51,921 bases of DNA from Cryomorphaceae bacterium (GCA_022565745.1 JAIUMB010000001.1:1-51921), one strand, 5' to 3'; positions 16,162 through 25,234 are shown, counted from the stretch's first letter. Made by a program: numbers and translations. Notes: generated by a model from the sequence alone, not told the origin.

Positions 16162-16193
16162 ATTGCAACAACAATTATTGTCCGCTATCTTTG
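16162..16193 (+). promoter_or_regulatory. Promoter of the Ppx/GppA-glycosyltransferase pair
   Basis: ATTG (16162-16165), 20 bases, TATCTTTG (16186-16193), leaving a leader of about 70 bases. The 16001-16269 gap holds nothing else I recognise. Confidence 0.6.
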
Positions 16194-16269
16194 GCGAAAA
16201 TACTTGCCAAAAGTCTAGTTAATGGGATTTATGGACTTGAAGAATATTGTTGAATTTTGATTTTTAAAC

Positions 16270-17163
16270 ATGAACATCACTAAGCTGGCGGCCATTGATA
16301 TCGGGTCAAATTCTATTCGTTTACTGATTTCTAATGTGATAGAGTATCAAAATGAATCGCACATCAGAAAAAGTCAATTGGTTAGACTCCCCATTCGTTT
16401 GGGTGCCGATAGCTTTGTGGCGGGAAAAATCAGCGATAGAAATAAGGAGCGACTGATGTATGCCATGCAGTCGTATGCGTTGATAATGCAAGTAAATGAT
16501 GTTGCTCATATGCGTGCTTGTGCCACCAGTGCCATGCGCGACGCAGCAAATGGAGATGAAATTAGAGCACAGATAAAAGGTCAGACAGGCATTGATATTG
16601 AAATTATTGATGGCGATGAGGAGGCAAGGTTGATTTTACAAAACGATTTTCTTCGAGGATTGATTGAAGATGCCCGCGACTTTTTATACGTTGATGTTGG
16701 TGGAGGAAGCACGGAAATTACGGTTTTCAAAAATGGAGTAAGAGAAAAAGCACACTCATTCAATATAGGTACGGTTCGTTTGCTAAACAATGGGGTTAAC
16801 AATGTATCTTGGGATGAGATGAAAGCTTGGGTATACGCGGAAAGCAAACATCTGACACAACCGGTTATGGTCGGTAGTGGGGGTAACATCAACAGAACAT
16901 TGAAAATGTCGGGTAAACCATCGGGCAGTGCACTTACCCTTGACTACTTAGAAACACAATACGATTTTTTACGTCGGTTTACCAATGAAGAGCGCATTGT
17001 TCGCTTTGACCTAAATGTAGATCGTGCAGACGTTATATTGCATGCACTTCGCATCTACATCAACAATATGCGTTGGGCGGGAACTGAAAAAATATACGTA
17101 CCCAAAATTGGGTTATCAGACGGAATAGTCAGAGATTTACATCAACGTCTCAGTCAGAAATAA
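16270..17163 (+). CDS. Ppx/GppA-family phosphatase (exopolyphosphatase-like)
   Basis: 297 residues, covering only the two-lobed actin-like Ppx/GppA domain without the C-terminal HD domain of longer enzymes; this short form is frequent in Bacteroidota. Nucleotide/phosphate-binding motifs are AAIDIGSNSIRLLIS (7-21), CATSAMRDAANG (about 79-90), YVDVGGGSTEITVF (about 140-153) and GSGGNINR. The expected role is hydrolysis of polyphosphate or (p)ppGpp in the cytoplasm; which one cannot be said. The next gene starts 2 bases after the stop, so the two are translationally linked. Confidence 0.9.
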   Translation: MNITKLAAIDIGSNSIRLLISNVIEYQNESHIRKSQLVRLPIRLGADSFVAGKISDRNKERLMYAMQSYALIMQVNDVAHMRACATSAMRDAANGDEIRAQIKGQTGIDIEIIDGDEEARLILQNDFLRGLIEDARDFLYVDVGGGSTEITVFKNGVREKAHSFNIGTVRLLNNGVNNVSWDEMKAWVYAESKHLTQPVMVGSGGNINRTLKMSGKPSGSALTLDYLETQYDFLRRFTNEERIVRFDLNVDRADVILHALRIYINNMRWAGTEKIYVPKIGLSDGIVRDLHQRLSQK

Positions 17164-17165
17164 AC

Positions 17166-19109
17166 ATGGATTTATCGATAGTTATTGTCAATTACAATGT
17201 GCGTTACTTTTTAGAGCAATGTTTGCGATCTGTTGAAGTAGCCATTAAAGATATTGATGCAGAAGTATTTGTCGTTGATAATGCTTCCAGTGACGACAGC
17301 ATGTCTATGGTTCGCAAGACGTTCCCTTGGGTGAAATGTGTTGACAATGAAGAAAATGTAGGGTTTTCAAGAGCAAACAATCAAGCCATTAAGGTATCAA
17401 AGGGAAAGTATATTTTACTTCTTAATCCTGATACACTTGTACAAGAGGACACCTTTTCAAAGAGTATTGCCTTTATGGAAGATCACCCTGATGCCGGCGG
17501 TTTAGGCATTCGAATGATTGACGGCACAGGCAACTTTTTACCAGAGTCAAAGCGCGGTTTTCCTACGCCTTGGGTCGCTTTTTGTAAAATTGTGGGTTTA
17601 ACGGCGTTGTTTCCTGAAAGTCCTGTATTTGCTCAGTATTACATGGGGCACTTGTCGGCCGATAACAATCAAAAGGTGGATGTGCTAGCAGGTGCTTATA
17701 TGTTGATTCCCAAAAAGGTAATAGAAGAAGTTGGCATGCTTGATGAAGATTTTTTCATGTACGGAGAAGATATTGATTTGAGTTATCGCATGCTGAAAGC
17801 GGGTTATCAAAACTATTATTTAGCTGATTCCCAAATCATTCACTATAAAGGCGAGAGTACCAAAAAAGGAAGCTTAAACTATGTTTACGTTTTCTATAAA
17901 GCAATGGCCATTTTTACACGCAAGCATTTCAGTGGTGGTGAGGCGGGGATTTATCTTTTCTTTATTCAAATGGGCATAGCGCTGCGGGCTTTATTGGCAA
18001 TGGTCAATAGAGTTTTTAAGCGTTTCGGACTGCTTTTGTTGGATGTTGTTATCAATTACGTGTCTTTGTATTACTTAAAGTTATACTGGGAACAAAGCCA
18101 TCGATTTGTAGAAGGTGGAGCATATCCTGATGTTTTTCACCAGTTGGTATTGCCCATTTATCTTGGTATTTGGATATTGTTTGTCTTCATACAGGGTGGA
18201 TATGACCGTCCTCAAAAAAGAACCATAGCCTTAAAGGGAATTGCGTATGGCACACTTTTTCTATTGGTGATTTACGGTCTATTAAGTGAAGAATGGCGAT
18301 TTTCTCGAGCACTTATATTGATAGGTGCATTTTCATCAGGTGTTATTTTTACCATCAATAGAATGGTCATGGATTGGCTGGAGAAAGGTCGATTACTTCA
18401 GCATTCAGACAGTAGTCGACGTTTTTTTGTAATTGGCAAAAAAGACGAAGCCGAACGCACGAGAGATATTATAAGAGAGAGTGGGTGGGCAACCTCTTTT
18501 ATTGGTTGGATTCCAGAAGGAGAAAAGGCAGATGTCGATTGGTGTATTGGTGAATGGGAAGATATTGAAGACTTAATAAGTGTTTATAAACCCAACGAAA
18601 TAGTCTTTTGCGGTAAAGACGTATCAACGGAAACCATCATTGAGCGAATGGCTGTGCTGTTACATCATCGCTTAGAGATAAAAATCTTACCGCCTGATGG
18701 TTGGTTTATAATCGGGAGCAATAGCATTCACCATCAAGGGGATTTATACGCCCGAGAAATAGGAGGGCTTTTTATTAGTCGGTATCGCAGACAAAAGCGA
18801 TTGTTTGATGTGCTGTCGTCTTTATTGATATTAATTCTTTTACCCCTTTCCATTATTCTCGTTAAAGACAGCGCTGCAGTTGTAAGAGCCGCATGGAAGG
18901 TCCTTCTTGGAATTCGCACTTGGGTTGGGTTTAGACAGCCAGTTGAGACCAATTTACCTAAAATCCCTGAAGGCATTTATATGCCTGGGGAATCATTAAA
19001 GCCCGACAATCGAAATAAATTAAAAGCATCCATCAATTTGCAATATGCAACGCGATACAATTGGAAGAATGACGCTGAAATGCTGATGCAGGCCTTGAGA
19101 GGAAAATAG
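17166..19109 (+). CDS. GT2 glycosyltransferase fused to a degenerate sugar-transferase module
   Basis: 647 residues. Residues 1-235 form a GT2 (rhamnosyltransferase-like) domain: SIVIVNYNV, VVDNASSDDS, NVGFSRANNQA, LLLNPDT and FMYGEDIDLSYRM. Several membrane helices follow (about 260-405). Residues about 417-530 resemble the Rossmann-like domain of WcaJ/CapM-type polyprenyl-phosphate sugar transferases (FFVIGKKDEAERTRDII). Residues 541-600 start like the catalytic domain (RRQKRLFDVLSSLLILIL) but stop short: there is no G-KPF-IYKFRSM block and no DELPQ block, only a GIRTWVGF remnant. The GT2 should be active; the C-terminal part probably anchors or scaffolds. Likely role is surface or exopolysaccharide synthesis at the inner membrane. 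Confidence 0.85.
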   Translation: MDLSIVIVNYNVRYFLEQCLRSVEVAIKDIDAEVFVVDNASSDDSMSMVRKTFPWVKCVDNEENVGFSRANNQAIKVSKGKYILLLNPDTLVQEDTFSKSIAFMEDHPDAGGLGIRMIDGTGNFLPESKRGFPTPWVAFCKIVGLTALFPESPVFAQYYMGHLSADNNQKVDVLAGAYMLIPKKVIEEVGMLDEDFFMYGEDIDLSYRMLKAGYQNYYLADSQIIHYKGESTKKGSLNYVYVFYKAMAIFTRKHFSGGEAGIYLFFIQMGIALRALLAMVNRVFKRFGLLLLDVVINYVSLYYLKLYWEQSHRFVEGGAYPDVFHQLVLPIYLGIWILFVFIQGGYDRPQKRTIALKGIAYGTLFLLVIYGLLSEEWRFSRALILIGAFSSGVIFTINRMVMDWLEKGRLLQHSDSSRRFFVIGKKDEAERTRDIIRESGWATSFIGWIPEGEKADVDWCIGEWEDIEDLISVYKPNEIVFCGKDVSTETIIERMAVLLHHRLEIKILPPDGWFIIGSNSIHHQGDLYAREIGGLFISRYRRQKRLFDVLSSLLILILLPLSIILVKDSAAVVRAAWKVLLGIRTWVGFRQPVETNLPKIPEGIYMPGESLKPDNRNKLKASINLQYATRYNWKNDAEMLMQALRGK

Positions 19110-19142
19110 TTTTGGCAGTCCGATTACTATTAACGAAGGCCT

Positions 19143-19526
19143 TTAATTGAGAAATGCCTTGGGAGTAATGTTGACCCTTTTCGCCTTAATTTTGAGTAAT
19201 TGTTTTCTTTTATTGACGCGAAAACTAAAGTTGTATTGTGGTTCTATATAGGCAAAAACAGTGTGTATAGGGAGCACACTCTCATATTTGAACGTTTCAA
19301 AGGGCTTGATAACGGGTGAAGTGCCATTAAAACCCTCGCCAATAATTTCATCCGGCATTGAATGGTTGGAAAAAATTTTCCAGTGTTTACCCACGATGGT
19401 AATGGGAAGTGTACTGTTGTTTTTGACCAAAAGTTCACAACCAAACAAATACAGTAAACCATATTTGCCTATGAAATGCGTTTTAAATTCCACATTGATG
19501 GATGTAGATTTAATTCTAGTAAGCAT
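19143..19526 (-). CDS. ApaG-like domain protein, divergent
   Basis: 127 residues forming one fibronectin-III-like fold similar to ApaG. The alignment by eye covers LLVKNNSTLPITIVGKHWKI (about 32-51), then GEGFNGTSPVIKPFETFKYES (about 63-83), corresponding to ApaG RHWIITD and GEGVVGEQPVLAPGESFEYTS. The usual G-x-M-x-G-x-Y motif is replaced by YIEPQYNF. ApaG proteins are small, sometimes fused to F-box or other domains, and their bacterial role is poorly defined (Co/Mg resistance phenotype in enterics). The gene converges on the GT2 fusion gene 33 bases away. Function here is unknown. Confidence 0.65.
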   Translation of the reverse strand: MLTRIKSTSINVEFKTHFIGKYGLLYLFGCELLVKNNSTLPITIVGKHWKIFSNHSMPDEIIGEGFNGTSPVIKPFETFKYESVLPIHTVFAYIEPQYNFSFRVNKRKQLLKIKAKRVNITPKAFLN

Positions 19527-19644
19527 AACGAAGTTATAATCAGATGGTAAACCTAAAACATTTTTTTTAAATTTCCAAATGTTTATTCTGATTTCGTTAT
19601 TGCCAGTTCACAATTCATTCAATAAAGGAGACAAAAATTAAGCA

Positions 19645-20670
19645 TCATAGGTTTCCCCATTGACCGGTTGGCCGATAGAACAGCTTTCCTTTTCTGATGT
19701 TTAAGGGGCTATCGATATTGTTTTTGTAGAGTTTGCCCGTTCCCAGGCCTTGATAAATACGCAACGGATAATTACCCAACCATTGCGCAATGGCATTCAA
19801 GCCTATGTTGGACTCTAAAGCTGAAGTTACCCACCAGCCAATACCGTTTTTTTCTGCCAATTCAATCCAATCTTCAGCCGCGCGAAAACCACCAATCAGG
19901 GTAGGCTTAATGACTACGTAATCGGGTAGAATATCGTTGATGAGTGCTTCCTTTTCTTCTTTGCTGCTTAGACCAATCAGACTTTCGTCAAGGGCTATTG
20001 GGACAGGGCTTTCAGCACATAACTCTTTGAGTAATTCGCGGTCGTGAACAGGCTGCTCAAGAGAGTGGATTTCCAGATCAGATAGTTCATCGATAACATC
20101 AAACACATTACTTCTGTCAAATGCGCCATTGGCATCTAACCGTATTTCTAAGTCCCAAGGCTCATAAGTTTCCCGTATGCGTTCAATAATGGCAATTTCT
20201 TCACCAATATCAATGGCGCCAATTTTCATCTTAACACATTTATAACCATCCTTAATTTTTTGGGCCATTTGCTTTTCCATTTGTTTGGCATCGCTCATCC
20301 ACACCAAACCATTGATAGGTATACCAGCTTTCCCTTTTGAAAATGGGTTGACAAATAAGGTGTGTGGAGTGCTTCCGCGCAAACTAATAAAGGCTGTTTC
20401 TAACGCCATGCGAATGGAAGGAAAGTCGCCTAATTGATCGTACAATTTGGCAAATCCTAAATCAATATTATCACAAACCCATTGCAATTTACCTTCAATC
20501 TCATCTAGGTTTTCAAAACTTAACCCTTCGAGAGGTGCACATTCGCCAATACCAGACTGCTTCCCCTCTTGTAAGTGAAGAAACCATGTTTTACGCGTTG
20601 TCATAACGCCTCGAGACGTTCCAGCTTTAAAGTTAAATTCTAAAATGTGTGTTGAAAAAGATGCGTTCAT
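19645..20670 (-). CDS. menC: o-Succinylbenzoate synthase (enolase superfamily)
   Basis: 341 residues. MenC dehydrates SHCHC to o-succinylbenzoate in menaquinone synthesis. Enolase-superfamily catalytic residues are visible: the K-x-K pair in CVKMKIGA (about 150-157), metal ligands in RLDANGAF, LEQPV and ALDESL, and the second lysine in VVIKPTLIGGF. The family identity is favoured by menA 105 bases upstream on the same strand; dipeptide epimerases share the fold, so specificity rests partly on context. Cytoplasmic. Confidence 0.88.
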   Translation of the reverse strand: MNASFSTHILEFNFKAGTSRGVMTTRKTWFLHLQEGKQSGIGECAPLEGLSFENLDEIEGKLQWVCDNIDLGFAKLYDQLGDFPSIRMALETAFISLRGSTPHTLFVNPFSKGKAGIPINGLVWMSDAKQMEKQMAQKIKDGYKCVKMKIGAIDIGEEIAIIERIRETYEPWDLEIRLDANGAFDRSNVFDVIDELSDLEIHSLEQPVHDRELLKELCAESPVPIALDESLIGLSSKEEKEALINDILPDYVVIKPTLIGGFRAAEDWIELAEKNGIGWWVTSALESNIGLNAIAQWLGNYPLRIYQGLGTGKLYKNNIDSPLNIRKGKLFYRPTGQWGNL

Positions 20671-20775
20671 TGTGTTTGTTTTATTTTTTATGCTTGTTTA
20701 AACAATACTTTATCTCATTGAGGATTGACAACCTTCACACGCTAAGGTTTGCCATCAGCTTTTACAGATGGTCAT

Positions 20776-21684
20776 TTACCCCCAAAAATGACCTAATCCT
20801 AGCAATATAGCCAATGCCAAAGTTGTTAATGCCAATTCCTTTAACAGTGGATCGGCATCTTCAGGTTTATCTAGTTTAGACACTTTAAGCATATGCAATA
20901 AGAGAGGAGGGATGGCCAATAAAAATAAATTACGTGTAAACCCAGAGTTGCTCAACCAATTGTAAACAAATACGCAGTCAAGAGCAAGGATGATTAATAC
21001 GTAATGATAAACACGTGCAAACCGAAATCCCAAGGCATTGGCAACTGTTTTTTTACCACTGCTCAAGTCGTTCTTAATATCTCGAATATTGTTGAGATTG
21101 AGAACGGCAGCAGATAATAGGCCGATGGCGCTACCGGCCCAGAGAACCACCAAATCTAATCGACCAACGGTTACGGTATAAGTTCCGCCTACAGCCACCA
21201 GGCCGAAAAACATAAACACCATGATTTCTCCCAAGCGCAAATAGCCGTAAGGGGTTTTGCCAAGTGTGTAAGTTAAAGCGGCAATCACAGAGGCCAGAGC
21301 TAAAAGACCAAGAATAAGTGGCGCATTATCCATTAATCGAGGATAGGTGTACGCTATTAGTGCTGCTGCTGAGACAATTGATAAACCAGCAGTAATAATG
21401 ACAGCAATCTTCATTTCTCCCGCGCTGATTATACCACTGCCCACCATTCGAGCTTCGCCGGTTCTATTGGCATCAGTTCCTTTAAGGCCGTCGCCCAAGT
21501 CATTGGCAAAATTTGACAATACTTGAAATAGGGTGGCGGTAATCATACACAGAAAAAACACGGTCCAAGACCCCTGCTGATTGGCTGCAGCCAGTAAACT
21601 CCCTAGGATAATGCCAGACCATGCCAAAGGCAATGTACGAAGACGAGCTGCGGCTACCCAGTGTTTTGCAACATGCTTACCCAT
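20776..21684 (-). CDS. menA: 1,4-Dihydroxy-2-naphthoate polyprenyltransferase
   Basis: 302 residues, integral membrane UbiA-family prenyltransferase with about eight to nine helices. It joins DHNA to a polyprenyl diphosphate to make demethylmenaquinone. The two aspartate-rich metal/diphosphate sites are NFANDLGDGLKGTD (about 62-75) and LNNIRDIKNDLSSGKKT (about 195-211). The N-terminus WVAAARLRTLPLAWSGIILG is typical of MenA. Its start overlaps the 3' end of rho by 8 bases, implying coupled translation. Confidence 0.95.
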   Translation of the reverse strand: MGKHVAKHWVAAARLRTLPLAWSGIILGSLLAAANQQGSWTVFFLCMITATLFQVLSNFANDLGDGLKGTDANRTGEARMVGSGIISAGEMKIAVIITAGLSIVSAAALIAYTYPRLMDNAPLILGLLALASVIAALTYTLGKTPYGYLRLGEIMVFMFFGLVAVGGTYTVTVGRLDLVVLWAGSAIGLLSAAVLNLNNIRDIKNDLSSGKKTVANALGFRFARVYHYVLIILALDCVFVYNWLSNSGFTRNLFLLAIPPLLLHMLKVSKLDKPEDADPLLKELALTTLALAILLGLGHFWG

Positions 21685-23266
21685 TCATCGAGATTAGGAA
21701 TTCTTCATTGCTCTTGGTCCGATTGATTCGGTCGTGTAGGAATTCCATAGCTTCAACGGTGGTCATATCAGCCAAGTGACGACGTAGAATCCACATGCGT
21801 TGCTGAACTTCTTTTGAGTGAAGCAGTTCATCGCGACGCGTACCGGATGAGATAAGATCAATAGCCGGGAATATGCGTTTGTTGGCAATGCGTCGGTCTA
21901 GCTGCATTTCCATGTTACCGGTTCCCTTAAACTCTTCGTAGATGACTTCATCCATTTTAGAGCCTGTTTCAATAAGTGCTGTAGCCACAATGGTCAATGA
22001 ACCTCCGTTTTCAATATTGCGTGCTGCACCAAAGAAACGTTTAGGCTTGTGAAGCGCATTGGCGTCTACACCACCAGAAAGCACTTTTCCGGAAGCAGGA
22101 CTAACCGTATTGTAAGCACGAGCCAATCTCGTTATGGAGTCGAGGAGGATGACCACATCGTGACCACATTCAACCATCCGCTTGGCCTTTTCCAGAACAA
22201 TGTTAGCGACTTTAACGTGACGTTCAGCCGGTTCGTCAAAAGTAGAGGCAATCACTTCCGCATCTACGCTTCTCGACATATCGGTAACTTCTTCCGGACG
22301 TTCGTCAATAAGCAGAATAATGAGATATGCTTCCGGATGATTAGCAGCAATGGCATTGGCTACATCCTTCAGTAAATGGGTTTTACCTGTTTTTGGTTGT
22401 GCTACAATTAATCCACGATTTCCTTTACCTATGGGTGAAAATAAGTCAATAATGCGCGTTGACATGGTCGAAGACTTACCTGTAAGGTTGAACTTTTCTT
22501 CGGCGAAGAGTGGTGTCAAGTGTTCAAATGCTACACGATCACGAACAAAATCTGGAGTGCGGCCATTCACTTGAAGCACCTTTGCCAACGGAAAATACTT
22601 TTCACCCTCTTTGGGAGGACGAACTAAGCCTACAACCGTATCGCCTTGCTTAAGACCATTTGACTTAATTTGTGCTTGAGACACATAAACGTCATCTGGT
22701 GAGTTGAGGTAGTTGTAATCGCTACTGCGTAAAAATCCATATCCGTCGGGCATGGTTTCTAATACCCCTTCACAACTAATAATTCCTTCAAAGTTATACT
22801 CATCAGCGCCTATATGCTTTGGACGAGGTTTATGCTGTTGGGGTTGTGGTTGTGATGGATGTTGCTTTCCTTGCTGGTCTCCGTCCTGTCGAGCAGGTTT
22901 ATTTTCTCGACGATCAGGTCGATCTTGACGAAAATTTCTCTTGTCGCTTTGAAAAGACTTGTTTTGCTCCTTTGCTGTATTCTCTCGTGAAACTTCCTTG
23001 TCCGTAGACATTGATGGGACTTCTGAATGGGCCTCAGAAGGTACGTTTTCAACTTGTCCGGACTCCTTTTTAGGTGGACGTCCTCTGCGGGCACCTGGTT
23101 CAGGTTTGGGTGGGGGAGGAACATCGCTGCGACCACTGGCCCTCTCTAAAATGGCTTCTATAAGTGGAATTTTGCGAAGGTAACGCCACTTAGGGACGTT
23201 TAATTCATTGCCAATGTCTTGAAGCTGAGAAAGTTTTAAAACTTTTAATTGATCAAATGTATACAT
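21677..23266 (-). CDS. rho: Transcription termination factor Rho with a long disordered insert
   Basis: 529 residues against about 420 in E. coli. Order: N-terminal Rho_N/SAP-like helices (about 1-44), a low-complexity insert rich in Pro, Lys, Arg, Gln, Asp and Glu (about 46-152), the cold-shock RNA-binding domain (about 157-235, with DGYGFLRSSDYNYLNSPDDV) and the RecA-like ATPase domain. Walker A is QPKTGKTHLLK (about 290-300), Walker B is VVILLDSITRLARAYN, and the Q/R-loop region GGVDANALHKPKRFFGAAR is intact. Rho is a hexameric RNA translocase that ends transcription. menA overlaps its stop. Confidence 0.97.
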   Translation of the reverse strand: MYTFDQLKVLKLSQLQDIGNELNVPKWRYLRKIPLIEAILERASGRSDVPPPPKPEPGARRGRPPKKESGQVENVPSEAHSEVPSMSTDKEVSRENTAKEQNKSFQSDKRNFRQDRPDRRENKPARQDGDQQGKQHPSQPQPQQHKPRPKHIGADEYNFEGIISCEGVLETMPDGYGFLRSSDYNYLNSPDDVYVSQAQIKSNGLKQGDTVVGLVRPPKEGEKYFPLAKVLQVNGRTPDFVRDRVAFEHLTPLFAEEKFNLTGKSSTMSTRIIDLFSPIGKGNRGLIVAQPKTGKTHLLKDVANAIAANHPEAYLIILLIDERPEEVTDMSRSVDAEVIASTFDEPAERHVKVANIVLEKAKRMVECGHDVVILLDSITRLARAYNTVSPASGKVLSGGVDANALHKPKRFFGAARNIENGGSLTIVATALIETGSKMDEVIYEEFKGTGNMEMQLDRRIANKRIFPAIDLISSGTRRDELLHSKEVQQRMWILRRHLADMTTVEAMEFLHDRINRTKSNEEFLISMNG

Positions 23267-23455
23267 ATGATTTGTCTTGGCTTACGCCGTTTTGAAATAA
23301 CAGGTTGAAAACCTTAATGAGAATATAGAAATAAAACAGAAATGGCGACGGATAGATCATCGCAATAGTGGTGCAATATTATAACGGAATTCCTAATCCA
23401 CAAAAAATCCACGTCAAATTCCTTAAATTTTCATACTGATTGACCAACAAGGTCA

Positions 23456-23488
23456 TTTGTTTGAATGAAAAATATTTTCATATATTTG
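23456..23488 (+). promoter_or_regulatory. Promoter of yraN
   Basis: TTTG (23456-23459), 21 bases, TATATTTG (23481-23488). The yraN ATG is 10 bases further on, so the leader is at most a few bases. Confidence 0.65.
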
Positions 23489-23498
23489 TAAGAAAAAA

Positions 23499-23855
23499 AT
23501 GGCAGAACATAACGAAACAGGTAAACGTGGAGAGTTATTGGCTAAAGCTTATTTAGAGAGCAAATCGTTTAGCATACTCGAACAAAATTTTCGATACGGA
23601 AAAGCTGAAATTGACATAATTGCTACGGTAGAAACCTTCATTGTTGCTGTAGAAGTAAAAACAAGAAAAAGCGCACCAAGAACTGATTACTTTCACGCCG
23701 TGAATAAGTCAAAGATGAGCAGCATGGTGCGGGCACTTGAGTTTTACATGCGCATCAAGGGCATAACATTAGAAACCAGGTTTGATTTTGTGAGGGTTGA
23801 CTTAGGTGGTGCAGAGCCGTTTATTGAGCATACACCATCATTTTTTATCCCCTGA
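23499..23855 (+). CDS. YraN family protein (UPF0102), putative endonuclease-fold protein
   Basis: 118 residues, normal for the family. It has the PD-(D/E)XK nuclease fold signature: GKRGELLAKAYLESKSF (about 8-24), KAEIDIIA (about 38-45) and VAVEVKTRKS (about 53-62), which give the Glu, Asp and E-x-K residues of the active site. Biological role is not established; a part in recombination or repair is often suggested. The last 18 bases overlap the 3' end of convergent gldC. Confidence 0.88.
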   Translation: MAEHNETGKRGELLAKAYLESKSFSILEQNFRYGKAEIDIIATVETFIVAVEVKTRKSAPRTDYFHAVNKSKMSSMVRALEFYMRIKGITLETRFDFVRVDLGGAEPFIEHTPSFFIP

Positions 23856-24197
23856 CTTCTTAATTTCTTCAATGATTTCAACATCCAACCCGAATTGATG
23901 GGCATACTGACGCATTTTCATTGCCGCGCGTTCTTCATTGGTGGCGCGCTCAAGCGTATCCGCCATGCTTAGAATGGTTTGATGAAAAAAGCGTTTCATG
24001 TCATCGATAGACATTTCTTTGGTCCATAAATCCAAACGCAAACACTCTTTGTTTTTTTCATCCCATACGGAAACCATGAAAGCGCCAGCAGCTTCGTTTT
24101 CAATGCCACCATCTTTGGCTGTCCACTGAATTTTTTCGGGAACACGGTTTACGTCAAGTTCTACGTCAATGGAAATGTTTGATTTTAATTTACTCAT
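23838..24197 (-). CDS. gldC: Gliding motility protein GldC
   Basis: 119 residues, cytoplasmic, no signal. The stretch ENRVPEDIKWTAKDGG of known GldC proteins is matched by VNRVPEKIQWTAKDGG (about 17-32), followed by SVWDEKNKECLRLDLWTKEM (about 43-62) and FFHQTILSMADTLERAT. In Flavobacterium, GldC stabilises GldB; it helps gliding but is not strictly needed. It follows gldB with a 5-base gap, as in other Flavobacteriia. Confidence 0.93.
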   Translation of the reverse strand: MSKLKSNISIDVELDVNRVPEKIQWTAKDGGIENEAAGAFMVSVWDEKNKECLRLDLWTKEMSIDDMKRFFHQTILSMADTLERATNEERAAMKMRQYAHQFGLDVEIIEEIKKSGDKK

Positions 24198-24202
24198 TAT
24201 TA

Positions 24203-25204
24203 TTATGGTTTATATCGTGATTGAGAAAAAAGTTGTCTATGATCGCTCATTTGCATGAGTTCAATTAATTCTTTATCGGGGTATTTGGTCATGTATGAAG
24301 AAACGATTCGCCATCCCAACCAGCGTCCAATGCGTCCGGGAGTTTCATTGTCAAACTCCATATAAAATTTACTGAAAGGGGCTTCTTCAGTAAAACGTCT
24401 TTTTAGATCTGCACGCTGGTCAAACAATAGGTCTTGTTCAATCATGAAACGCCAAATCATCCGTTCGTTATCTTTACAAAAGGCTTTATTTTCTTCGTTA
24501 TATCGCAAAACGTCATATGCAGATTTGCTTGGTAGCAATAGGTTAACCACATAGATTTGCTTACCATAATAAATCATGTCATTGATCAAAGCCAAATCAT
24601 TGGATCGACGTTTTAACCAAGGGTCAATCATTGTTTTTGCAATGTCAATCAACAAATAATTTGGCGTATGTCTGCTATTTAGATAATCTGCCTGTTTTGC
24701 ATATGCGGGGTGATCTTGTCCGAGAAATAAATCTAAAGCAATGAAAAGGGTAGCTATTGAGTCAACGTAAATGACAGGAAAGTCAAAGTCTAAACCCGAT
24801 ATATAAGTGTAAACGTTTAGTGTTTTTGGTGCTTGGGGAAAAAGAAATCGATAATGACGCCAAAGTTCTTGGATATCGCTTTGTAGTTGTTTGTTGTCGG
24901 GGTATGTTTTGGCAGCATCACTTGCAAGTGCATTCATGAAATCTAAATGACGTTGAGAACGCCAAAAACTTTCGGCTTGTTGGTTGTCGAAAAAAACGTC
25001 ATACGTTCCTTTTTGTTTCAACATTTCAAGCTGTTGAGAAAAATCGGTGGTATCTAATGCGAAAAATGCTAAATCAAAGCGATGTATGTTTACATTTGCA
25101 TCAATGTTTGATACATCTAATGTGTCGTCTGGCGCACAACCAACCAAAGACGCGAAGATGAATATAAAAGCACACAACGTTGAGGTTCTTTGTATAATTG
25201 GCAT
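24203..25204 (-). CDS. gldB: Gliding motility lipoprotein GldB
   Basis: 333 residues from the ATG at 25204. A longer frame to 25258 exists, but its first 18 codons cover the promoter box at 25227-25234, so I reject it. The signal peptide ends in lipobox LVGC (Cys23), so the protein is a lipoprotein. HRFDLAFFALD (about 38-48) and the later conserved PDNKQLQSDIQELWRHYRFL segment fit GldB. GldB is required for gliding in Flavobacterium johnsoniae and is thought to act with the T9SS/gliding machinery. It leads the gldB-gldC pair. Confidence 0.9.
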   Translation of the reverse strand: MPIIQRTSTLCAFIFIFASLVGCAPDDTLDVSNIDANVNIHRFDLAFFALDTTDFSQQLEMLKQKGTYDVFFDNQQAESFWRSQRHLDFMNALASDAAKTYPDNKQLQSDIQELWRHYRFLFPQAPKTLNVYTYISGLDFDFPVIYVDSIATLFIALDLFLGQDHPAYAKQADYLNSRHTPNYLLIDIAKTMIDPWLKRRSNDLALINDMIYYGKQIYVVNLLLPSKSAYDVLRYNEENKAFCKDNERMIWRFMIEQDLLFDQRADLKRRFTEEAPFSKFYMEFDNETPGRIGRWLGWRIVSSYMTKYPDKELIELMQMSDHRQLFSQSRYKP

Positions 25205-25226
25205 TGTTCGTGTTATATTAAAGTGC

Positions 25227-25234
25227 CAAAAGTA
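25227..25234 (-). promoter_or_regulatory. -7 box of gldB-gldC
   Basis: TACTTTTG on the minus strand, 22 bases before the chosen gldB ATG. A CTTG lies 23 bases further upstream (25261-25258), at the long end of the accepted spacing. Confidence 0.6.
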
